Below, piece after piece: positions 1 through 8,800 of a DNA stretch of 15,085 bases. Origin of the DNA: Chloromonas sp. AAM2 (taxonomy: Eukaryota; Chlorophyta; Chlorophyceae; Chlamydomonadales; Chlamydomonadaceae). The position numbers and the translations under genes are program-made. The DNA is taken from positions 61,288 to 76,372 of the forward strand of contig QAXH01005286.1 in NCBI GenBank assembly GCA_004335635.1. The letters are read 5' to 3'. Position 1 is the stretch's first letter; each line of letters begins with the position of its first letter. The notes beneath the pieces were generated by a model, which was not told the origin of the DNA, did not search any database, and worked only from the letters and a program-made list of their open reading frames with translations.

Positions 1-150
1 CATGTGTGAGTCTGGGTGTTTGTGTGCGTGTGGGTGCGCATGTGTGGGTCTGGGTGTTTGTGTGCGTGTGGGTGCGCATGTGTGGGTCTGGGTGTTTGTG
101 TGCGTGTGGGTGCGCATGTGGGTCTGGGTGTTTGTGCGTGTTGGGTTGGG
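1..150. repeat. GT-rich minisatellite, 38-bp period
   Basis: Three nearly identical 38-bp units start at 1, 39 and 77, and a degenerate fourth starts at 115. Each begins CATGTGTG and ends GTGGGTGCG. The period is not a multiple of three, so the open frames across it are repeat artefacts. It probably lies in an intron of the gene whose exons begin at 432, or at the edge of a longer array cut by the window. Confidence 0.9.
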
Positions 151-431
151 TTGAGTGGTGCACGTGGGTATGGTGCATGTGTGTGTGCATCCGTGTGCAC
201 ATGTCAAAAAGAGTGACAAACGAGAGACAAAGTGACAGGGATTGAGAGGGGAGCCGGATTGAAAGAGAGCAGTCTGCCTGTGTGCGCCTGGTCTGCACCT
301 CGAGCCGTCAACAATCATCATCCAGTCCACGCCGCTTGAATGGCAGCATACATCAGCTCTCGTTCTCTCCGTGCGCACTGCACGAAGCCTACACATCACG
401 TGACATGCCAACCAACCACGTGCATCTGCAG

Positions 432-1963
432 GTATGTCGGTTATCCCCCGGGCTCCTGGTTCCATGGCATCAAGTCGGTGCTTGCCCAGGGCCTGGCCAG
501 TGCCGGCTGTCTCAAGTCACCAGGGCAGGTCAGTGCTCCGACAAGGAAAGGCAGCGCACATGCACAGGAAGGAAGGAGTGCATGACACACTCCAAGGTGA
601 CACAGTGCATTCTGACAAAGGGAAAGGGCTTTGATATCAGTTGGACCTGTCATCTACGACAACGGAACCAGTGCATGTCAGTCATGTCCTGACATCCATT
701 GCACCTTTAAGCAATGGTTTCCACTCAGCTCTGACAACCGGACGCAGTGTGCATGGACATGGACATAAGAGAAGGAGTGCATGACTGGTGGAGGGGAGGC
801 AGGGCACATGGACACCTGGAGAAAGGCAAGGAAGGGTGTCTTGACATCCAAACCTTTCAGCAATGCTTAGCATGGATGGTGCAATGCTTCAGATGCCTTA
901 GCCTACGCGGGAAAAAAGATGTTTTGTTGCAATGGCCAAGGTATCAGAACTACTACTTGTGTGTGGTGTGTGCGCAGGCCGCAGCCAGCCTAGCCTACGC
1001 CGCCCTGGCACCCGAACTACTGGATGGTACGTGTGGCTGAGGACGTGTTGTCTGTCCCGCATGTTCTGTGACACGAAGCCATGGACACAATGTGCGACAT
1101 GCACATGCAAGCCAATAGTTCAAGAGCACAAGTGCGCTCCTTGTCTTGAGACACAGATGGTAGGACCCAGCTTATTATGGCCTAATGGGGATAGATCCGA
1201 TCTTCTGTAGACACCCACTTGTTGCATTGGGTGGCATGCGCTGCTGGCTTGGATGCCATGCAATTTGGCCGTTGTGATGGCATTGTCAGCCATGCAAGCA
1301 CGTTGTCCCAGTGAGTCTTAGCCAATGCTGCTCATGACTTTGATCCTTCCATGTGCATGGGCGCTGCAGGTGGCATGTTGAATGCCGAGGACTGTTGGAG
1401 CGGTTTGCTGGCGGGCGCGGGCGGGGCGGCGGGCGCATGGGGTTACATTGAAGACTGTGCTCTGTCAATGCCCAGCACACAGGCACGCAGCGTGCCGGAC
1501 AGTGACAGGCTGTGGGAGGTGGGTGTGGCGGGGAGGTGGGTGTGGCGGGGACTGCCTGTGGATCGCATGAGAATGACAGGACAGTGTGCAGATGTGGATG
1601 TGGATCCAGGCAATGCTTGTTTACTGTCATGCCGTCAGCACTTGTTTATGGTGCCTTTTGCCTTGCTCTGGTCATGAATGGTGCGGCACTGTCAGGGCAG
1701 GCAGGTCTCAAGGCTTAAGCCCGGTCTGGCAGGGGGTCAACCTACCTCCTAGGTACGTTAGCAATGCCTTGTGCTGTACCCTGCAGATGTCTGAGTTCAT
1801 GCTCTTGGAAGGCTTGGGCCCAAAGGTGGTCTGTCCCTTGCTCCGGCGGCCTGAGAGCACCACAGCTGCTACTACCGACAATACCGATGCACCAGGCCAG
1901 CCGGAGCCGGAAATCACTACTGACATTTCTGAGGCGTCAGAACCTGTTGCTGCTGCAAAATAG
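432..1963 (+). CDS. Short-chain dehydrogenase/reductase (retinol-dehydrogenase-like), C-terminal part, 5' end outside window
   Basis: Four exons fit together in phase: 432-528, 978-1026, 1370-1518 and 1787-1963 (TAG at 1961-1963), giving 156 visible residues. Each acceptor is CAG; donors are GTCAGT, GTACGT and GTGGGT. The pattern matches the tail of classical SDR enzymes of the retinol dehydrogenase/TIC32 type. A YPPG segment stands where HPG is usual, then CLKSPGQAAASLAYAALAPEL (usually spe-GA...YaA..pel), then GYIEDCALS and DRLWEMSEFML (usually LW..SE.L). The Rossmann TGxxxGIG and catalytic YxxxK motifs would lie upstream of the window, so activity cannot be judged. Relative to family members there is a Gly/Ala-rich insertion of about 20 residues before GYIEDC, and a Thr/Glu/Pro-rich tail of roughly 40 residues. 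The first visible exon needs an upstream exon ending in phase 2. Family assignment is by motif pattern only, without a search. Confidence 0.6.
1519..1552 (+). repeat. 17-bp tandem duplication carrying a 5' splice site
   Basis: The unit GTGGGTGTGGCGGGGAG occurs at 1519-1535 and again at 1536-1552 (last base C instead of G). Preceded by GAG in each case, it yields two identical candidate donors, GAG|GTGGGT, at 1519 and 1536, at the end of the third visible exon of the dehydrogenase gene. Only the first keeps the frame into the next exon; the second adds 17 nt. Confidence 0.8.
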
Positions 1964-2016
1964 ATTCTGCAGGCCGCTGAATGATTGCGATATGGCACAC
2001 TAGGACTTTTATGACC

Positions 2017-2056
2017 AAAAATAAAAGATGTTTGCCAATTCTGGGACAATTCCTGA
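2017..2056 (+). repeat. Dispersed repeat, copy A
   Basis: An A-rich lead followed by AGATGTTTGCCAATTCTG and then GGACAATTCCTG. The same block recurs at 2192-2224 (same strand), 2464-2496 (inverted) and 8941-8972, so this is a short interspersed family rather than chance similarity. Confidence 0.7.
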
Positions 2057-2191
2057 TTCCTGCCCTTGAACCTGTTTCTGTGTGTACTGTTCAGAGCTCC
2101 ACTGAGATTGAGCAACTGCAGCAGATTCTCGTACTCATACTGGTGACTCGCCAGGAACAGGTCCCATGATAGTATATCATACAGATGCCAC

Positions 2192-2496
2192 AAAAAAAAG
2201 AAGTTTGCCAGTTCTGGGACAATTTCTGTCATTATCACTTGAACATGTGTTGCTGATGTGTGTTGTAATTGCTGCTGTTCTTTTGTGTTATGACAGTTAG
2301 GTAAATCTGCTGTGGAGCACAAGCCAATTCCCTCCACAAGTGTTTGCAAGTGTGTTACATGGGAGTATTATAGTTGACTGTTTTAGTTGACTGTTTTAGT
2401 TGACTGTTCGTGTGTGATGAATTGATGTGTAGTGCACTTGTAAGTTTGCATGAGTCACACAAGAATTGTCCCAGAACTGGCAAACTTCTTTTTTTT
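2192..2496. repeat. 33-bp perfect inverted repeat flanking a 239-bp spacer (MITE-like or foldback element)
   Basis: The arm at 2192-2224 (A8, then GAAGTTTGCCAGTTCTG and GGACAATT) is repeated exactly, inverted, at 2464-2496. The similarity runs a little further, with mismatches, on both sides. No target-site duplication is clear and the spacer has no transposase-like frame. A non-autonomous inverted-repeat element and two independent opposite insertions of the same dispersed repeat are both possible. If transcribed within the 3' end of the dehydrogenase gene, the arms could pair as a 33-bp duplex. Confidence 0.75.
2371..2409. repeat. Three tandem copies of a 13-bp unit
   Basis: TAGTTGACTGTTT starts at 2371, 2384 and 2397; the third copy ends in C. 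The array sits inside the spacer of the inverted-repeat element. Confidence 0.85.
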
Positions 2497-2499
2497 TGC

Positions 2500-4120
2500 T
2501 TCTGTGTTTGATGATTGTTTATCTGTCAATCTGTTTGAAGGTCTGTGTGGTTATGCGTGATGACCGCAGTGTTTCAGTGCGTGTCCTGTGCTCAATTGTG
2601 ACTTGTAACGTCGACCGTGCAAGAGTGGCACGCTCAGCGCAAAAGCGCAACAAGCGCAGACGAGTGGAGGTTTAACGCGTAAGCAGCAGTGGTCATGCAT
2701 CACATGTGATGGCACGCTCAAAAGCGATTACCAGACAGTGTAACAGACGGCTGTTGAGGATAAATGTAAAGAACAGGTGACTCCGCATCTTGCAAATGTG
2801 TGGTACACTGCGCCAGAGTTATTGAAGCCATATCAAGCCATGAAATGATGATGATGATGATGATGATGATGTCTCTTGCATGGCTTGCGTGCGTGGGGCC
2901 TCGGTGCATGTGGGGCCTCATGATGTAACATACATAGGGTTTGGGCCAAGACGACTGCGACTGTACTGATTGCCTATGTCCGTCAGTCTACGTAAGTCTA
3001 TGTCAGTCAGTCTTTGTTTGTTCCTCTGCAGATGCCGCGGTTGGCAGTGGATCCTTCTTCTCTCTGTTTGTGCCTAATCTCATTCAGCTGTGCTTCCCTT
3101 TCTGTTCGATCTTATCCTCAAGGGTTGGTATCCGTCTAGCATCCGCGCCCAGTGAACTGTTGTAATATGTGCGTTCTGTCGTGCCACCGGCTTAAGCCAA
3201 CTGCCACATCAGTGCCCATGGCAAACTCCGGCCCCATCCCAGCAGCAAACACACCACCGCTGTGGCAACCATGTTACGTGCCAATCCAACTTATCTGTGC
3301 CATGTACACCAAGCCATTGCACTGTTTCAGGCATCAACATACCATATTGACCATGCCGATGAGATAGGCAAGAATGTGATGCCAACTGACGCTGAGTGAG
3401 TGAGCCACGTGCGCACTCACGTGTGGTCCCCCCATTCCACAGGCCCCCTGTGCTGTATCGGTGAGTAATTGCGTCGGCTGTCAGCATCAGCGTGAGTGAT
3501 TGCGTCGGCGGGACCATCCCAACTGATCCCCAACTGGCCCAACCACAATTCCCAGCATCCCCTAACATTCCGATGATCCCTGGGCCAGATTGTGCTCGGC
3601 ATACTCTGCATTCTAACGGCATGCAACTCCGTGCCAGCTGCATCGTTGTTGTCAACAACAATTCTGGGACTGGGCTTCTGTGCAAGGTGCCAGCTGCCTG
3701 CCACCCTGTTGTGCACCCAGTCCCGTTCAGTCGTGTCACAACTCCAGGCGCGTCTGTGCTTTGGATTGTGTGCGGAGCAAGCTTGATCTTGTCCCTTTCC
3801 TAGACGCACTAGCTTTTACCTCACTTGTGGGCCTTTGGGGCCGTGCAGCACTGCAACTCTCACTGGCGAGGTGACTGAAGGCCTCCTTGTAATCAGCCAG
3901 AAGTCTAACTTGAGCCATTAGCAAAACATTAGATGTGAGGCGAGGAGTGTAGCTGGTGAGGCCTAGCAATTTGTTAAGGAATCGTCAGGAGGCTACTTCT
4001 GCCTAACCAAAGAAAACCTGTTACCTGTCGTCCGGTCTGAGCACCAGTGCCATGTGTGAGTGAACCATCTGTGGGTGAACAAATGCATTGCCCTCCTCTT
4101 GTATCCAGCCCATCAGTCCT
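2500..4120. other. No convincing gene
   Basis: Between the dehydrogenase 3' flank and the small membrane-protein gene, neither strand shows a chain of exons with consistent phases. Isolated exon-like pieces exist at 3033-3124, 3441-3458 and 3589-3686 on the plus strand. The last reads as hydrophobic residues in one frame, but I could not link any of them into a product. A (ATG)n tract lies at 2845-2871. Treated as spacer with low confidence that it is empty. Confidence 0.4.
2845..2871. repeat. (ATG)9 microsatellite
   Basis: Nine uninterrupted ATG triplets in the spacer. It is not in any supported reading frame. Confidence 0.95.
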
Positions 4121-4156
4121 TAGTGCTGGAGGTCAAGTACCACATTGCAGTGCGAA

Positions 4157-4408
4157 ATGCCACCGCCCAAGGTCAGGAAGGCCCCAGCTACTCCATTTAT
4201 AGCTCGCGTGGCCGAGAAGTTTGAGTTTGAAATCCTTGCCCTTCTCGTCTTCGCTTTGGTCTTCCACGCTGTTACCACAATGGTGTGTACATGTCGCTCC
4301 TCTCGTCCCGCGATTTCCTTCGCACGACGCGCATGACGGTTACAACCCTTGTTTGTGCAGATTCGAGATTTGAAGCAGCGCGTCGATTGGTCCATCTTGG
4401 ACGCATGA
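4157..4408 (+). CDS. Hypothetical 57-residue single-pass membrane protein, two exons
   Basis: Exon 1 (4157-4282) begins at the first ATG after an in-frame TAG at 4121-4123. Exon 2 is 4361-4408, ending in TGA. The 78-nt intron has donor ATG|GTGTGT and acceptor TTTGTGCAG, and both junctions are phase 0. The protein has a Pro/Lys-rich N terminus (MPPPKVRKAP), a charged stretch ending KFEFE, one hydrophobic segment at about residues 26-42 (ILALLVFALVFHAVTTM), and a short charged tail (IRDLKQRVDWSILDA). I do not recognise the family; the shape fits a small subunit of a membrane complex. The exon could instead be internal, joined through the acceptor at 4149-4150 to upstream exons I did not find. 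It lies tail to tail with the sulfotransferase gene. Confidence 0.42.
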
Positions 4409-4780
4409 GACGTTGTCAACCGCAACCCTCAGCACCCCGTGGTGCCAGCATGTGCAACCAGCTCATGCATGTGCAGCCAGCTCTCCACTTCAGTGACGTT
4501 GTTGTGTGGTTGGCCGCATGCTCAAGCCCATGGTAGCGAGACGAGTAGCCCCCTGTTCCTCTGCTTACCACTGCCATGCTTGGCCGCATGGGCGGCTCAG
4601 AAGTAGCCCCTACTCCCTGTGCTCTCTGTTTCATAGTCATTATATTAGGGCAGGCAACTCGAAAGCTTTTTGGAAGGAGGAGTTTTGTCCCCACAGATGC
4701 CAAGCAGACCCCATTCTTTCGCCTTTATTGTTTAGAACTGCGTGAAGCGGTGTGATTTTCCCCCTTTTTTACGTGCACAG

Positions 4781-4936
4781 AGAATAGAAATTACATCTGA
4801 TGCAATGAATAGCATCAACCAAGACCTTGAACTATCAGTCAGCGCCCGAGAGGCTGGCAGCGCAATTGTTCAATTGAATGTTCATTGTTTACTGTCTCAT
4901 GCTGGAGAGTTTGTCAGCAGAGTGAATGCCATGTAA
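4781..4936 (+). other. Exon-like open segment of unknown status
   Basis: A very good acceptor (CCCCCTTTTTTACGTGCACAG) precedes an open frame of 51 codons that reads like coding sequence (starts RIEITSDAMNSINQDLELS) and ends in TAA at 4934-4936. I found no upstream exon that joins it in the right phase. A TGTAA motif at 4932-4936 overlaps the stop codon, so the stretch may simply be the 3'UTR of the small gene ending at 4408, with this TGTAA as its poly(A) signal. Confidence 0.25.
4932..4936 (+). promoter_or_regulatory. Candidate TGTAA poly(A) signal
   Basis: First TGTAA downstream of the small gene's TGA (4406-4408), about 525 nt away. Further TGTAA motifs on this strand lie at 5281-5285, 5332-5336 and 5582-5586. 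Confidence 0.35.
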
Positions 4937-5774
4937 CAAGCGCAGACAAAGCAGGCGACAGCCACAGGCAGCATCAACCTTGCAGAAGCCTCATGTCATG
5001 ACCGGTGTCAAGCAACTCCGTGCATGTGCCGTGCGAGGAGGATCCAGCGCACGTCCAGCTGTGTGCCTGCTCTCTTGGTCTAGTTGGTTATCTGAGGCAG
5101 CCCGACATGGAAGCTGTAGAAAGATGGTAGTGGAGCAGTGCAGACTGTGACTAGGGGTAAGGTAGAGGCAGGTGACACTTTCCTGTGGAAAGGTCAAGCG
5201 CAGCGCTACTTCCTCTTGCTTGCTCGTGGTAGGTCAGGACAATACACATCCCGACTCGTGTCCAGTGACGGCTTCCCTGATGTAAGAAGCTGTGTATAGA
5301 GAGCTACCACAGCAGAAGCCTTAAATGGAGTTGTAAGAAGGCCACAGTGTCCTGTGGAAGGCCTGTTCATTGAAGCCGTGTCATGTCATGCTCAGTACTG
5401 GGCATGCAATCCCAAGTCTGTCCTAATGTGCCCACAAGTCACTGAACGATCATAATCTGTCAGTGGGTTGCATCGCTTGGTTGAAAGTTCTTCCAGAGAG
5501 AGCAGGATTATACTCTCCGGCTACGAGTGCTCTACGAGTCTCTAGCACTCGATTCAATGGCACACAAGACGCAAGGGCGCATGTAATACTCACGAAAATG
5601 CGGGGCACCATGTTCCGGACATTACACGGAATCAGGCCAGGCAAACCTTGACATCGTCTTGATGTGCCATATAAGGTTTACACAGACAGGAAGCCAAGGG
5701 CGAGCCTGGTACAAGCATATGCGTTGTCTAATTGACACTATCCTGCCATGCCGAGTGCACTCAAATACCGCTAA
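4937..5774. other. Intergenic, no gene seen
   Basis: Both strands lack exon chains or RNA genes I can recognise. A 7-bp stem inverted repeat, GAGTGCT/AGCACTC at 5525-5531 and 5544-5550, is the only local structure noticed; it is not a tRNA. The region probably contains the converging 3' ends of the small plus-strand gene and the minus-strand sulfotransferase. Confidence 0.4.
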
Positions 5775-5779
5775 TTACA
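5775..5779 (-). promoter_or_regulatory. Candidate TGTAA poly(A) signal of the sulfotransferase gene
   Basis: TGTAA read on the minus strand about 100 nt after the stop codon (5880-5878); a second copy lies at 5682-5678. The distance is plausible for a short chlorophyte 3'UTR. Confidence 0.5.
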
Positions 5780-5877
5780 CTGTCTACACACGACACAAGA
5801 GATCACGCTAAACATCATTGAAAAGAAATCACAGCCAGTCTAAGTTGCTGTTGGTATTGTTATTTTGCAAGGCTTCC

Positions 5878-8800
5878 TCATACCGCTGACTGTTGTGTTG
5901 TTGTTCGCGGCTGGTTGTATTCGAGCCACTGCTTGTCTCCAAGGAGCCCCGCCAGATGCTCGTTGTACGGCCTGTGAGAACAAGCACGTGAGGCAATACA
6001 CACACACGCACGTGAACGACCATGTTCATGCCACCATGTATGCACATGCACCTGACACGCGCCACACATGAGGACTCTCGAGCACTGAGCCCCAGCCTGC
6101 CAACTCAACCCACCGCACCCGCCTCGTCCAATCCACACCAGCCCAACCCAGTTGGTTACCCTTCTGATCGCTGAGCATTCCGTCCGGACTGAGGCCATGT
6201 GAACAACAACCAGCCCACCTGTGACCCTGACTTTGACATGAGACAGGGCATTTGAGAGACGATGAACATGAAACCATTTACATGTTTTGAGGCCCTTCTT
6301 TGGGTCTAACGAGGTATGCGGACAGGATAGCACCTCGAGGGGTTGGCCGCCACCATTACTATCCTGGTGTGTCGCAATCCCCTTCACATGTAGGTTGGAC
6401 GGGTTGGAATCCTTCCCCTCTTGTGAAAAACAACAACAACAACAGCAACCTCAGTTCCCCATCTACCACGGTTCAGCCCCACCTGTACAAGTCCAACAGG
6501 ATTTGTTCTGCCTCGGGCAACATCTTGGGTGCGCCGCTGAGGACCGAGTGTGGCTTGCCGGCCCGGAGCATCTACAAGCTCAAGCACGACACAAGCGGGG
6601 AGGGCGGAACACTCAGTATGAGGGTATGGGACGTGAGGTGACGGGACAAGCACACTTGAGCGACTGTGCCTATCGTACGAACAAAGCTAGTCACGGATGC
6701 GAGGTTTGTGAGAAATGCATTCTGACAATCAGCAACAACTTGCAGTGACTGGTGGGATGGAACAGGATGTGGTTGGACATGAATTGGATATACCAAACGT
6801 ACGCATGAGCGAATACCCCATGCTTACAGACGTCGGACAGAGCAGGTAGAAACCGCTCTAAAATGCCTCAAGAGCTTTGGTCACATGCCTGATGTGAAGG
6901 AAGAACGCACGACCCTTGCATGCCATTGCATGAATGCCATCCAGCCTCACCTTGTTCTTCTGGTCGGGTGTGGGTGTGGTGAGGTTCAGGAAGGCCGTCA
7001 CCTGCATGTGCAAGAGTACACAGCTCAACAGGATTGGGCACTGCGTTTGCAAGCCTAAAGAAGGGGCTAGCATCACGCATGACCTCCTACCCTAACCAAG
7101 ACCTATAGAACAACTGACTAGTTTTGCGCACCCATCGTGTCAAGCTTGCAGCCAACGTGTGAGTGTGTGGGTTTTCACATCTGTATAGTGCTCCAGATGC
7201 CCCAGTTCTGGCCTTATCTGCTCTGATTGACCTCGGCCAACCACACACAAGTTTACTTCATCATTTCCAGCGCCTCAGACACACCACCTGCCTGCCACGA
7301 CCACAGCCAGTCTCAAAGCGTGGTGAGCTAGCTGTGCGCATTGCAAGGCCCTTGGATGTTTTGTGCGCTATGTACCCTCGCCAAAAGTAGGCAGTCCTGA
7401 ACCCTACACAGTAATAAGTCCACACATCTATTCTGAGTCATCCCTGTGGCTGATTTGGCTCTCATACACTCACTCTTATTTCTCACTCACTCACTCACTC
7501 ACTCACTCAACAGTCACAATCAAATTCACGTCTGCCCTGCCTTGGCCATGGTCTCACCTGTTCTAGTGTCTGTTCAGGCTTGATAAAGTAGCCTGTCTCC
7601 GCTCTCAACACAAGGATGGAATCGCGTGGGAAGTGCCTGAGCCAAACCTCAATCCAGATTGAGTACATACCGCGCATGAACTGTATGGCAGGCATACATG
7701 CACGTTGACATGAAACATGCTCAAAGCGACATACACATCAGATCATCCAATCAAACGGCACGCACCCATGCATGTTCACATGAAACATGCTCAAAGAGCG
7801 TACCTAACAACATAACCAGGTGCGCTCTTGATGCGTGTGCACGCAGCCACCGTTATGCAAGATGCTGCGCCCACATTTCCGTCTCACCCTAGATCATCAC
7901 CCAGTGTGGCCGCACCTTGGACCTACAAATCGCCATGCGAGTTGTGCATGGTGCCTGCCTGCACGCCTGCCCTGCACACCTGGTCCGCATGCAGGTTGCA
8001 TGGTGCCTGCGTGCACGCCTGCCCTGCACACCTGGTCCGCATGCAGGTTGCATGGTGCCTGCCTGCACGCTTGCCCTGCGTACCTGGTCCGCATGCAGGT
8101 TGCATGGTGCCTGCCCGCATGCCTGCCCTGCGCACCTGGTCCGCATGCAGGTTGCATGGTGCCTGCCTGCACGCCTGCCCTGCGCACCTGGTCCGCATGC
8201 AGGTTGCATGGTGCCTGCCTGCACGCCTGCCCTGCACACCTGGTCCGCATGCAGGTTGCATGGTGCCTGCCCGCATGCCTGCCCTGCACACCTGGTCCAC
8301 ATGCAGGTTGCATGGTGCCTGCCCGCACGCCTGCCCTGCGCACCTGATCCGCATGCAGGTTGCATGGTGCCTGCCTGCCTGCCTGCCCTGCGCACCTGGT
8401 CCGCATGGAAGAATATCTGTTCCTCCGCGTTGCCCAGAGCCTCAAAGTACAGTGCGCAGTGGCGCTCCGCAACCATCAGGTCCATGGGCGCACCGGACCC
8501 GCCAACCTTGCCTGCAGGCCGCAAGGTCACACATGCAAGCGTGTTACGGAGAGCATGCCTTGTGCAATATGCATGCATGCGTGTGTGTGTGTGTTTGTGT
8601 GTAGGTGCGTGCGTGTTTGTTTGTTTGTTTGTTTGTGTGTTCTTTGCCCACACGGCGCAAGCAGGAGGGTCACACAGACGGTGGGAGTGTGTTGCAGAGC
8701 AGTGTCTGTTGCAAGATGCAACTGTCAGACAAGCGGTTGGTGTCACAGGCTTGGTGCAACAGCTTGCTAGAGGCCTGAGATCCCTTTGTGTTTGCTATGC

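Larger units (their letters stand above)
1964..2443 (+). promoter_or_regulatory. Probable 3'UTR of dehydrogenase gene with TGTAA poly(A) signals
   Basis: TGTAA, the usual chlorophyte polyadenylation motif, occurs at 2264-2268, 2439-2443 and again at 2604-2608 after the TAG stop at 1961-1963. The first would give a UTR of about 320 nt. Which one is used cannot be told from sequence. The interval contains the repeats described at 2017, 2192 and 2371, so most of the transcript tail would be repeat-derived. Confidence 0.45.

Noticed and set aside
6..245. 79-codon Val/Cys/Gly-rich open frame
   Set aside because: Translation of the 38-bp GT-rich minisatellite.
1708..2349. 213-codon open frame on the minus strand
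   Set aside because: It overlaps the well-supported terminal exon of the dehydrogenase on the other strand and runs through the dispersed repeats.
3589..3686. Exon-like hydrophobic stretch (IVLGILCILTACNS...) on the plus strand, with possible partners at 3033-3124 and 3441-3458
   Set aside because: Acceptors and donors are present, but I could not join the pieces in phase to each other or to the gene at 4157. Kept as a note only.
3209..3739. 176-codon open frame on the minus strand
   Set aside because: No recognisable motif, Trp/Cys/His-rich composition typical of random frames here, no splice support.
5480..5560. tRNA-like small hairpin region
   Set aside because: One 7-bp inverted repeat only; no cloverleaf, no T-arm GTTCRA box, no acceptor stem.
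7939..8406. Regularly spaced repeats suggesting a CRISPR array
   Set aside because: The units are contiguous 52-bp tandem copies without unique spacers, within an intron of a eukaryotic gene.
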